From Candidatus Melainabacteria bacterium (GTDB taxonomy: Bacteria; Cyanobacteriota; Vampirovibrionia; Obscuribacterales; Obscuribacteraceae), in contig RXJR01000020.1 of assembly GCA_003963305.1 (NCBI GenBank), positions 170,256 to 234,255 on the forward strand: DNA of 64,000 nt, written 5' to 3'. The translations under genes were made by a program, and so were the position numbers. Position 1 is the stretch's first letter. Each line of letters starts with the position of its first letter. The notes under the pieces were generated by a model that saw nothing but the letters and a program-made list of their open reading frames with translations, was not told where the DNA came from and searched no databases. Below, one piece after another: positions 8,671 to 17,157 of the stretch.

Positions 8671-10047
8671 CTAGGTTCCACCAACTTCGCAATACCCTTT
8701 GCCGATCTTTTCTACAATCAGGTCGTCATAGTACTTTTTAGCAGCTTGATCGGTGGGGAAAGATTTTGGTTTTGTCATCCCAGCGGTGCCAATTTTGCCA
8801 AAACGAACAGTAACACTGCTGCCCTGCAATACGACTTCCCAGAATTTATTCGATGTGCCCTCAGAAAACTCGAACATACGAGGTTTAGTCGCGACGGCAG
8901 TTCCAGCAGGCACAGCCTCGGCCAACTGCACCGCATTTGATACCGCGGCTGTCTCTCGCTCAACAATGGCGGGCACGTGTTCGATATCGGTTCGCATTCT
9001 GACATAGGCCGGGAAACGCGGAACACCACGATCGGACAATTCCTGATAGCGAAAGGTTACGACGCTTCCGATGGGCGGAGGGTTGTTTCTCTCAGCGTCA
9101 GAAAAACCAGTACCGATGGAGAATTTGATACCATTGGCCAGTTCGACTGACAGTGCACCCAGCCTTCCTTGATGTTTACCAGTACCAGGTAAATGTTCGA
9201 TGACACGAGCTTCAGCGTCGTGCATACTTTTCACTTTCAACAACGAAAAGGAACGACCGATTTCGTACTTCGACGATGGCTTTCTCAGCATCAAACCTTC
9301 ACCACCAAGTTCCTCGACTCGTGCGAGTTCCTCACGAAGATGATCGGTGCCTTTACATCGTTCGTGAGTATGAGGACGGGCATATTTTGGCTGAGATTCG
9401 TCAAGCAACTGCGAAACAAAGGCCATACGCGCCTCAAAAACGTCGTCAATCTTGGGCGCATCGAAAACGAGGTAAGTAATTTCCTTCCAGTGGTCACTCT
9501 TATCCTGCCGACGCACGATGCTGACGGCTCGTTGAAATCCTTTGCGAGACAACCACAGCTCACCATCGAGGTGAACATCTCGAGGCAAATCTTCTATGAA
9601 CCAATCGGGGGCGTGATAAACGTTTCCCTGCCTGGAAACGAATTTTTCGCCGTCCCAGTAAGCGCGCACCCCATCAAGTTTTTCACTCATCCACCAGCCT
9701 GTCAGGTCTATATCTGAAGTCCAGCTGTGAGCCAATAAAATCGGCGGTCCAGAAACTGCATTGCCTGAATCGGAACTGCCCATGCCAGTTGGCGTCGTCG
9801 AATTTGAATTCGCTGTTCGGCGAGGACGAGATGCGCTTGTCGGGAGTTCACCTCCAAGCCGTGCCTTTTCTGCATCCTCGCCACAATACTGGCGCAGATG
9901 TTTGCAGGTGCGACGTTCGATGGCAGTCGATTGATTGCGCCATGCCGGGCAGGTGCAAGAATAAACTCCACCCACATTACGCAGCTGATAGGGATCTTTA
10001 GCCGATCCTTTAATTTCAACGGTTTCGCCATCCTCGATGTCCGGCAT
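8671..10047 (-). CDS. ATP-dependent DNA ligase with N-terminal SWIM zinc finger and C-terminal WGR domain
   Basis: Three modules are visible in ~458 residues. First, a SWIM-type zinc finger (CTCPAW, then CKHL after about a dozen residues) lies near residues 28-52. Second, a LigE-like adenylating ligase core carries motif I SEKLDGVRAYW with the AMP-accepting Lys, then SRQGNVYHAPDWF, LDGELW (motif III area), LVFDAP, EGLMLRK (motif IV) and LLKVKS (motif V), followed by a small OB-fold. Third, a WGR domain (FEFSEGTSNKFWEV, RFGKIGTAG) ends the protein. LigE proteins are usually small and exported; this one has no signal peptide and is framed by nucleic-acid-binding modules, so an intracellular repair role is likely. 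ATG 10047 has GAGG six bases upstream and is preferred over GTG 10059. Confidence 0.85.
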   Translation of the reverse strand: MPDIEDGETVEIKGSAKDPYQLRNVGGVYSCTCPAWRNQSTAIERRTCKHLRQYCGEDAEKARLGGELPTSASRPRRTANSNSTTPTGMGSSDSGNAVSGPPILLAHSWTSDIDLTGWWMSEKLDGVRAYWDGEKFVSRQGNVYHAPDWFIEDLPRDVHLDGELWLSRKGFQRAVSIVRRQDKSDHWKEITYLVFDAPKIDDVFEARMAFVSQLLDESQPKYARPHTHERCKGTDHLREELARVEELGGEGLMLRKPSSKYEIGRSFSLLKVKSMHDAEARVIEHLPGTGKHQGRLGALSVELANGIKFSIGTGFSDAERNNPPPIGSVVTFRYQELSDRGVPRFPAYVRMRTDIEHVPAIVERETAAVSNAVQLAEAVPAGTAVATKPRMFEFSEGTSNKFWEVVLQGSSVTVRFGKIGTAGMTKPKSFPTDQAAKKYYDDLIVEKIGKGYCEVGGT

Positions 10048-10118
10048 ATCACACCTCACAGTGAACGCGCTGTGATCTCTTGCCCAGTTCTGCTCAGATT
10101 AACTCCCGGCACCGGAAG

Positions 10119-10252
10119 TGTTGATCAGGCTAAACGTAAATCCCAGTCATCGCGGCTGTTGATTATGCTCAACACAACTACCGTCATCGCGCCCGTTGAA
10201 TATGCTAAACGTTACTACCATCATCGCGGCTGTTGGTTATGCTCAACGTAAC
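10119..10252. repeat. 37-38 bp tandem repeat, about 3.6 imperfect copies
   Basis: Units start at 10119, 10157, 10194 and 10231 (the last is partial). Each follows the pattern tGTTGAttatGCTaAACgt-aactaCc-TCATCGCGgC. The copies differ at several positions, so the array is not recent. It overlaps the last ten codons of the TPR gene, whose C-terminal residues EHNQQPR are encoded by repeat sequence. Confidence 0.8.
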
Positions 10253-10991
10253 CCAGCTCTCTGGCTTTCGCAAAGTCTCTCGCGGCAGCATCCTTATTGC
10301 CAAGTTTCAAATAAGCCATGGCTCGTGAATTGTAGGTCAGCGCGACATCATTCTGCTGCTTGATTGATTCGGTATAGTCCCGCACAGCCTGTTTGTAGTT
10401 TCCCATTTGATAATAAACATCGCCACGCGACCGAAGCGAGTCTTCATCTTCAGGCACTCTCTTGATGATGGTTGTGTAATCGTCGATTGCCTTTTGATAC
10501 TGCTTTATACGTGCAAAAGCAGCGGCGCGATGCGAAACGGTGTCGTTATCGGCAGGAGTAATCTTGAGGCAGCTCGTATAGTCAGGAATCGCTTTTTCCG
10601 AATGACCCATATTCTCAAAAGTCCTGGCTCGCTCGTACAGAGCAGCTTCGTAAAGGGGCTTCAATTTCAGGGCCGAATTTAAATCACTGATCGCCTGATC
10701 GTACTTTTCCTGAGAACGATAAGCTACTGCACGCTGATAGTAAGCTCTGGCATCGTCCTTGTTCATAGAGATGTACCTATTCAAAAGAGTCAAAGCCTTA
10801 TCGTATTCTTCATATTTATTCAGCTGACTGGCATTGAGAAGTAGCTCATAGTTCACAAACTGTCGTCTTTGTTCAGGTGCGGCTGCCACACAGAACTGTC
10901 CAGAAAAAACGGAAATACAACTTAGAAGAAGCGAACCAGCAAAAATAATTCGACCGAATGGGACTGCTCGATTATGCAAAATTGTTGCCAT
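10221..10991 (-). CDS. Exported tetratricopeptide-repeat protein
   Basis: About 256 residues. From ATG 10991 the N-terminus is a signal peptide or anchor (RAVPFGRIIFAGSLLLSCISVFS, ending near CVAAAPEQ). It is followed by five or six TPR units from about residue 50 (for example YDKALTLLNRYISMNKDDARAYYQRAVAYRSQEKYDQAI), which serve protein-protein contacts. The frame continues upstream to a GTG at 11054, but that would bury the signal peptide; neither start has a clear ribosome-binding site. The gene is downstream of, and probably cotranscribed with, the MFS exporter. Its extreme C-terminus is formed by the adjacent tandem repeat, which suggests the original stop was moved by repeat growth. Confidence 0.8.
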   Translation of the reverse strand: MATILHNRAVPFGRIIFAGSLLLSCISVFSGQFCVAAAPEQRRQFVNYELLLNASQLNKYEEYDKALTLLNRYISMNKDDARAYYQRAVAYRSQEKYDQAISDLNSALKLKPLYEAALYERARTFENMGHSEKAIPDYTSCLKITPADNDTVSHRAAAFARIKQYQKAIDDYTTIIKRVPEDEDSLRSRGDVYYQMGNYKQAVRDYTESIKQQNDVALTYNSRAMAYLKLGNKDAAARDFAKARELGYVEHNQQPR

Positions 10992-11063
10992 GGAATCTAG
11001 AGAAGCACTCGTGTTCTGAGATAGGCTGATTTCACAGACTATTGAAAAGGTCACGCCATACAG

Positions 11064-12356
11064 TTACCGCTTGGGCGTGTTTCCCTGCTCACTCACTATA
11101 CCAAAGCGAACCACCGGTCTAACAACAAAGACATAGGTGCAGACCGAAGCAATTACGAAAAATAGCATCGTCGAGGCCAATGCCCAGGGTGAATGACCAT
11201 CATACAAGTACGAGACGATTACGCCACCCAGGGCACCAACTACCATTTGCGAGAATGCCATCACAGCCGATACCACTCCCGCGATACGAGGCAGCGGATC
11301 AATGCAACCATGAGCCACTGACGGTGAGAGCATGCCATAAGCAAAAGTGAATAGGAACAGTGCCGGAAACAGCGTCACAGGGCTGGCAATACCTGTTATG
11401 GTCAAGCAACATATCGATACAACCGAGATAAGCGCAAGAACCAGGGCAAAATTAATCGATAATACAGGCGAGATCTTTCGCTTGTTCAACTGACCGTTTG
11501 AGAACGCACCAGTCATGATTCCGAACGACACTGCAGCAAACAAATATCCGAATTGTTGGTTGGACAGACCAAAATGCTGCATCATCAGCAATGGTGAATT
11601 AGTAACATAACCAAAAACTGCACCGAAATAAAGCGCATTCATCATCGCGAATCCAAAACTTTGGCGGTGCTTGAAGACCTGCATATATTCGTTCCATAAA
11701 GCCTGCACCGTAAGCGGTGCCTTATTCAGTTTGGCCGACTCAGCAAAACAAAAATTGACGACGAAAAATATCGCGGTACCGAGCAAGAAAAGCAAGCAGT
11801 ATATGTGACGCCACGTGCCCATAGTCAGGATCCAGGCTCCAATAGACGGTGCAATCATAGGAGCAAAACTGCGAATTGCCCCCACCTGTGCCAATCGAGC
11901 CCTGGCTTCCTGTCCCTCGAAGAGGTCCCGCACAAGGGCCGTATTCAGAACGGTAGCAGCTCCGGACCCCAACCCCTGAATGGTGCGACATATAAGAAGA
12001 GTCTGGATATTAGGGGCAAAAGTGCATCCAGCTGCAGCCAGCGCAAAGGCGGCACAGCCTGAAAGCAGAACAGGACGACGCCCATATCGATCTGACAGCG
12101 GTCCACAAAAAATTGGAGCAACAGCGAAACCAATCAAGAACAAACTCAACGTCATTGCTGAGGTGCGATCGGTAGTATGCAGATTACTTGCTATTAAGTC
12201 GAGCGCCGGCAAGCCCATGTCTATGGAAAGCGGTGGCAGTACTCCCAGGCTTACTAGAAAGAGAGTGAACCAGAAGGAGTGCTTATCCATGTTTCCATAG
12301 ACACGCTTTTTCGGCGCCGCATTTCTTTCTTCTTCCGAGATTGCGCAGTCGGTCAT
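11064..12356 (-). CDS. MFS multidrug exporter, Bcr/CflA type
   Basis: A 430-residue inner-membrane protein with about 12 hydrophobic segments. Features of DHA1 Bcr/CflA drug:proton antiporters are present: the N-terminal LPPLSIDMGLPALDLIA segment with the acidic residue in helix 1, the motif A loop GPLSDRYGRRPVLLSG after helix 2, RTIQGLGSGAATVLNTALVRDLF, and GAIRSFAPMIAPSIGAWIL (motif C antiporter region). A ~25-residue hydrophilic N-terminus precedes helix 1. Substrate is unknown. The stop lies next to the TPR gene start region, so the two may form a unit. Confidence 0.88.
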   Translation of the reverse strand: MTDCAISEEERNAAPKKRVYGNMDKHSFWFTLFLVSLGVLPPLSIDMGLPALDLIASNLHTTDRTSAMTLSLFLIGFAVAPIFCGPLSDRYGRRPVLLSGCAAFALAAAGCTFAPNIQTLLICRTIQGLGSGAATVLNTALVRDLFEGQEARARLAQVGAIRSFAPMIAPSIGAWILTMGTWRHIYCLLFLLGTAIFFVVNFCFAESAKLNKAPLTVQALWNEYMQVFKHRQSFGFAMMNALYFGAVFGYVTNSPLLMMQHFGLSNQQFGYLFAAVSFGIMTGAFSNGQLNKRKISPVLSINFALVLALISVVSICCLTITGIASPVTLFPALFLFTFAYGMLSPSVAHGCIDPLPRIAGVVSAVMAFSQMVVGALGGVIVSYLYDGHSPWALASTMLFFVIASVCTYVFVVRPVVRFGIVSEQGNTPKR

Positions 12357-12438
12357 TCCGAAAGCGTAACCGAAAGTGATGATGATCGGTAAGCAGTTCT
12401 AAGCAATAGATACTTACGATTTGTTGCGACTGCCCGGG

Positions 12439-13992
12439 CTAAGGGTCCATTCCAGTCAGGTAGCTGATGAAATTCCTCAGTCCAAAGAAGCTAGCGACAG
12501 GCTCACCATCGGTGCCACGAATTTCCACAGGAAACACGAGCCTTGTACGAATCGTTCTAACGTAGTTTTCGCTGAGAAGTATTCTAGAGCCATCTGTCGC
12601 CGCGCCAATCTCGAGATAATATGCCCAAGGTCCGATTGGGTCCCAGTATGAGTCCTCGCCAGTCGCGGGTTCCGCCTCTTGTTGTAACGAAATTATCCTG
12701 ACCTTGCTGAAGGGATGAAGCTTCCAGGTGACTCCAGCGCTGTCGGTGACGCTGAAACCATTACATTGCTTATACAGCTCGAAAAACTCGCCCGAAATAT
12801 TTATGCCGGCTCGCACCTGTCGCTGTAACTTTTCGGATAAAGCCGATATGACAGTAGACGGTAATGGTAGTTTCTTCCTTTTCACTCGAGTGCAAGCCAG
12901 AGAAGACCATGTCTGATCGCGTTTATGACGAACAGCCCAACCAATCTTGGGTTTAACCGCGCCTGTGGTTTGATCTTGCTCGATGCCCACGAAGCCACCG
13001 ATCATCTCCATCAGCGCACAATCGCCCTTGCGACGATCGATGCAGCGAAACGGGACCAGAGACATCCCGGCAGGAAGGGTGTCGCTTCTGACACCAATTT
13101 CGCCCCTGTGCTCTACGGACCCGTCATCTGTCAGGACCGGATTTATAAGATCCCAGTTACCGCTTAGTTTGTTTTGTACGTATGGAATCAGCTTCACAAT
13201 CCAGCCATTGATCAGGTCGCCACCATATGCGTCCGGAAGTTTGTACATACCTTTCCAGGTCTCGACATCGACCCGACCTTGCGCAGCATCGCAAAAAATG
13301 TCAGCAACTCGACGCAAATGAGGCAACCAGAAATCTATCTGGAATCGCTCCAGAAGATCGATTTTACGACGCAAATTACTCCAATCGTCGGCGGTACCAG
13401 TCAGAGTGATCTCAGGGAATCCACAGCCGCTCAGGAGTATGTATTCGTAATAGGATTCGAACACATCAAGCAAGCAGACCTGTGAAACCAGTTTCTCAAT
13501 TGGTCCAGTCGTGGAAAAATCACTCAACAAAGCTGCACTTCCCTGGGATTCTTCACACAAGGCACTGGCAAACGTGTTAATGGCATCATCCCAGGCACTC
13601 TCAGGGGAGTGGGCATCGAGTTCCATCGAAATTTGAATCTCTTTGCGCCCGGAATGCTGAACCAGTATCGGACGCAGTTCCTCAGCATGCAAATGAACAT
13701 GCAATGCCAGACCTTGCAAAATGGTTATCCAGACCATATCCGGAGACAAGATCAACGGTAAATGCCTGGCGTAGGCCGTGTGAATAGCATTGATAAATGC
13801 ATGAGAAACTGTTCCCGCTACAACATCAGAGTTATAACCAGAGCAAGCCAGAACTGGCTCTTCAACACGGTCTAAGACATGCCTGAGAATTCTGTCGATG
13901 CTATCGCGAGTCTTTCCAAACTCTAGCAGCTCGCCGGATTTCTCTACATCGTCCACACGAAAAGTCACACCAGCTGAAGATTTTAGCTTCAT
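12439..13992 (-). CDS. DUF4419 protein with C-terminal SMI1/KNR4-like region
   Basis: 517 residues, no signal peptide. Residues ~45-330 match the DUF4419 pattern known from bacteria and fungi: HAFINAIHTAYARHLPLILSPDMVWITILQGLALHVHLHAEELRPILVQH, and later FWLPHLRRVADIFCDAAQGR plus DAYGGDLINGWIVKLIPY. The C-terminal ~140 residues (FFELYKQCNGFSV ... DPIGPWAYYLEIGAATDGSRILLSE) look like a SMI1/KNR4 fold, a domain common in bacterial immunity and adaptor proteins. The function of DUF4419 is not established. A 446-base upstream gap (from 16667) holds the end of the next gene, so this one is probably transcribed alone. Confidence 0.8.
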   Translation of the reverse strand: MKLKSSAGVTFRVDDVEKSGELLEFGKTRDSIDRILRHVLDRVEEPVLACSGYNSDVVAGTVSHAFINAIHTAYARHLPLILSPDMVWITILQGLALHVHLHAEELRPILVQHSGRKEIQISMELDAHSPESAWDDAINTFASALCEESQGSAALLSDFSTTGPIEKLVSQVCLLDVFESYYEYILLSGCGFPEITLTGTADDWSNLRRKIDLLERFQIDFWLPHLRRVADIFCDAAQGRVDVETWKGMYKLPDAYGGDLINGWIVKLIPYVQNKLSGNWDLINPVLTDDGSVEHRGEIGVRSDTLPAGMSLVPFRCIDRRKGDCALMEMIGGFVGIEQDQTTGAVKPKIGWAVRHKRDQTWSSLACTRVKRKKLPLPSTVISALSEKLQRQVRAGINISGEFFELYKQCNGFSVTDSAGVTWKLHPFSKVRIISLQQEAEPATGEDSYWDPIGPWAYYLEIGAATDGSRILLSENYVRTIRTRLVFPVEIRGTDGEPVASFFGLRNFISYLTGMDP

Positions 13993-14144
13993 GCAAGCAC
14001 CTCAAATTTTTATACAGGGCGTAATTTGTACTTCTTATATTTTAGTTGAATTGCATATTTACTGCTCAGCACACCACCTCAAAACAGCGTCACCGCAAGC
14101 ATTTGCAGCCACAGAATAATTAATGTAGAGGCATCAAATCGCGG

Positions 14145-16517
14145 TCAGGTCTGTTTTGCTTCTGACTTGGAAAGCACTGTACGACAGTGTTCCAGCATCA
14201 GGGAGGTAGCTTTGTCACCCGGCATCATTCCTGCTGCAGTCGTGAAAAGTTGCTCAGCCTCTCTAAAACGTCCACTTTCGAAACACTGTCTGCCGCGCCT
14301 GAAAAGCTCCATCGCTTCTTCATGCACGCCGGAGAGAGCACCATCAACAGACAGAAGTTCGTAAATCGGCTGACTCTGATCTCTGGTGCCGATGGTAATG
14401 CGATCCAGCTCCCTGACGTCAGCTTCCGCTAACAACTGAGCCGTAGTCTGCCCGACAATGCAGGTGGTTCCGTAGTGTTCGTTCAAAGGATCTAAACGCA
14501 TGGCCAGATCTATTGCTGGTCCAAGAGCTCCGTACTGCACTAGAGAAGAATCGCGTGAGCCGGCATCGATTGTGCCGCAAATAGCATCTCCCGTATTAAT
14601 GGTACAAGTCAAACCGAACGGAGATTTTTGACCGCTCTGATCATTACCAGTCAGCCGTTTAAGACGCATTCTCATTTCAACGATACATTTTGAGGCTGCT
14701 TCAACCTGCGCATTACTATCCATAGCGATAGGGGCTCCCCACAGCCCGATGACGCCGCAATTCCAGACCCTCTCGACTAATCCACCATGCTCTCCAATTG
14801 TCGCCATCATTACGCCCAGACACTCGTTGAGGCTTTGCAAAACTGCTTCAGGAGACTTGCTGTCCAGTGCCTCTGAAAAATCATGAAGCTGGCACGCCGC
14901 CACTGTGACATTCATCAATTTACCGGTCAATCCAAGTTCAGCCAACAAACGGCGTTCGATTTCATTAGCCAGTGGTTTAGCCGCTAGAGAGCGGAAAAGC
15001 TTTGTCTGTTTTGCCTTCTCGCGCTTGATCTTAAAATACTGATCAAACAATACGATGATCGTCGCCGGCCATGCCACTCCGATTACAGGCACCGTAAACG
15101 GTATCAAAACCCGCAACGAAACAAAAGCATAGAAAGATACCGCCAACCAGAGTACCGAAAGCAGCGCCATCGCCGAAAGGCTGAGGAAGGGACGATACGC
15201 ACAACGCGCCAGTATTCTGCCCACTAGAAGCCCGCCGAAAATTATGAGAAGAAGCAGTTCCCACTGATCCGGTTCAGCCAGGAAACTGTTCTGCATAATA
15301 TTGGAAATCAGATTGGCCTGGATTTCCACGCCATTCATAAGCGTTGGAGGCGGAGCCGCCGGAGTCAAAAAATTGGAAATAGAACTGCCGTAAAAATAAT
15401 GCTGTTGGCTCATTCCCGGCACAGAAGGCTCGAACATGCCGATCAGAACAATTTTATTCATGAACGGATTCTGGGCGTCGACAACAGAGTCAGCAGCTTC
15501 CGGCTCATCGTCGCGACGGCTGGGCATGCTCTCAAACCAACCGTGTTGAGCATGTTTCTCCCAGTCGACGGCGCGCCAGACAGGTATAGCTCGATACGTA
15601 CCTGGTGGTCCGGCATAATTGATGCGCACGACTGTTGGTATCAATCGATCACGAATATAGACAAAGCCCCTATCATCAACGATGGAACGTGCGCCCATCT
15701 TTTTCTCGGCTACGCGCAAAGCCAGTGATTTATAGAATGATGGTCCGAGCTGATCAAACAACATTGTGCCGCGACGAACCATTCCATCTGTGTCGGCGAC
15801 TATGACGTTATTACCGACCGAACCGGAGTCTTCGCCGACCGCTTCTGTAAAAGGTGCACCCGGAGAACGCAGGAGAACCAGAGATTGATCGTGCATCGAG
15901 CCTGTGGTCGCTGGAGTTTTATCGATACCGGAAGTGAGCACCACATTTTTAGCTTTACGCAACTCTTCCAGTAAAGCAGCGTTATCGGCCTGGTCTATGT
16001 CACCGAGGCCGGTGGCAGCGGAAGTTAACGATGGACCTGTCAACTGTGGCGCCGCAGACCCCGTAGCAGCTGAAGAACCAGCATCTGCCTTGAGCTCGGT
16101 CGTTGCATCGAGTGGCACATCCAGAACAATCACAGCAGCATGGGCTTCCTCGAGTTTATTGATCAAACTCGCAAAGATCGCTTTCGGCCATTGATGCGCA
16201 TCTGCCACACCCAATTTTCTTGCCGACTCTTGATCCACAGAAATAAGGACTATGTCCTTAGCAGCCGACGTTCGCCATGCACCATTAGGCCACAGATAAT
16301 TGCGCAGCAAAAAATAGTGATCTTCCAGACGCATTTCCGCGTCCGATAACTCGGGATGCAGAGGCGGTAGATGAAAAAACTCCAGCAAGCATGCAACCAG
16401 CGCTGTTGCAGCACAAATTGCCATAGCCCGATTGCCAAGACTCTGAAAGCGTTTGCGGAGCTTGCCGAGCGCCGACGGCTTCGCATTAGGATTTGGTTCA
16501 TCCGCTGCTGAACTCAT
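14145..16517 (-). CDS. CHASE2-domain membrane protein with degenerate class III adenylyl/guanylyl cyclase domain
   Basis: About 790 residues. A transmembrane helix (AMAICAATALVACLLEFF) is followed by an extracytoplasmic CHASE2 sensor (DIVLISVDQESARKLG, AVIVLDVPLD, VRRGTMLF, NKIVLIGMFEPS). Three membrane helices (LLLLIIFGGLLVG, LSLSAMALLSVLWLAVSFYAF, IPFTVPVIGVAWPATIIVLF) and a cytoplasmic cyclase-like domain follow. Catalytic positions are lost: the first metal Asp is Gln (VTVAACQLHDF), the second is Cys (VERVWNCGVIGLWGAP for the usual KFIGDxVMAxFGAP), and the transition-state Asn is Asp (AIDLAMRLD), although the Arg remains. A TPR-like hairpin ends the protein. I infer a non-catalytic signalling or scaffold protein. 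The start is uncertain (open to GTG 16667); ATG 16517 precedes the first helix cleanly. Confidence 0.85.
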   Translation of the reverse strand: MSSAADEPNPNAKPSALGKLRKRFQSLGNRAMAICAATALVACLLEFFHLPPLHPELSDAEMRLEDHYFLLRNYLWPNGAWRTSAAKDIVLISVDQESARKLGVADAHQWPKAIFASLINKLEEAHAAVIVLDVPLDATTELKADAGSSAATGSAAPQLTGPSLTSAATGLGDIDQADNAALLEELRKAKNVVLTSGIDKTPATTGSMHDQSLVLLRSPGAPFTEAVGEDSGSVGNNVIVADTDGMVRRGTMLFDQLGPSFYKSLALRVAEKKMGARSIVDDRGFVYIRDRLIPTVVRINYAGPPGTYRAIPVWRAVDWEKHAQHGWFESMPSRRDDEPEAADSVVDAQNPFMNKIVLIGMFEPSVPGMSQQHYFYGSSISNFLTPAAPPPTLMNGVEIQANLISNIMQNSFLAEPDQWELLLLIIFGGLLVGRILARCAYRPFLSLSAMALLSVLWLAVSFYAFVSLRVLIPFTVPVIGVAWPATIIVLFDQYFKIKREKAKQTKLFRSLAAKPLANEIERRLLAELGLTGKLMNVTVAACQLHDFSEALDSKSPEAVLQSLNECLGVMMATIGEHGGLVERVWNCGVIGLWGAPIAMDSNAQVEAASKCIVEMRMRLKRLTGNDQSGQKSPFGLTCTINTGDAICGTIDAGSRDSSLVQYGALGPAIDLAMRLDPLNEHYGTTCIVGQTTAQLLAEADVRELDRITIGTRDQSQPIYELLSVDGALSGVHEEAMELFRRGRQCFESGRFREAEQLFTTAAGMMPGDKATSLMLEHCRTVLSKSEAKQT

Positions 16518-16779
16518 TTTCGACTCGCCTGAGGCGTGCAAGAGCACACGTTTGGAAACGACTATAAATGGTGATATTCCACGCGCCCGTGAAAAATACC
16601 CAAATCGTGCATCCATTCCGGCGCAGACTGATTTGAGAAGTGCAAAATCCGAACTTCTTTTATTCACGCCGGAGCAGCAGTGTTTAAATCAGTTTTGACA
16701 GTCAAAGAGACGAGACGCGTTGAACTAACGGAATTTCTAAGCCGGAAACTCCTGCACAATTTGCCACTGAGTAAAAATT

Positions 16780-16852
16780 TGGACAGTACAGGATTCGAAC
16801 CTGTGGCCTCTTCCATGTCAAGGAAACGCGCTACCAACTGCGCCAACTGTCC
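16780..16852 (-). tRNA. trnV: tRNA-Val (GAC)
   Basis: The reverse strand folds as a full cloverleaf: acceptor GGACAGT/ACTGTCC, D-arm GCGC...GCGC, anticodon stem TTTCC/GGAAG with loop TTGACAT (anticodon GAC), and T-arm ACAGG TTCGAAT CCTGT, with discriminator A. CCA is not encoded. Confidence 0.95.
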
Positions 16853-16944
16853 GTTCGAGGCATCATTTTAACCGAGCTGAGCCTGGGTCGCAAGTTCCTG
16901 GGCCGCGCAGTTGCCTCATCTGCTGAGTAGCCGGGGAGAAAGAC

Positions 16945-17016
16945 AGGCGGCACCCAGATTTGAACTGGGGGATGGAGCTTTTGCAGAGCTCTGCCTTACC
17001 ACTTGGCTATGCCGCC
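16945..17016 (-). tRNA. trnC: tRNA-Cys (GCA)
   Basis: Cloverleaf on the reverse strand: acceptor GGCGGCA/TGCCGCC, anticodon stem GAGCT/AGCTC with loop CTGCAAA (anticodon GCA), T-loop TTCAAAT, and discriminator U, the identity element of tRNA-Cys. CCA is not encoded. It sits 92 bases upstream of tRNA-Val on the same strand and is likely cotranscribed. Confidence 0.95.
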
Positions 17017-17157
17017 AAAATTTCCCCGCCACTCAAGGCAGTTGAAAGTATCGTATGCGGTTCAGACATCGTTTGTCAACGCAGAAGGCGGTTATGATAA
17101 ACCAGGTTGAGACAAGCAGCTTAAGGCTGCTATGCCGGGGCTTTACGGCGCCTCAAC

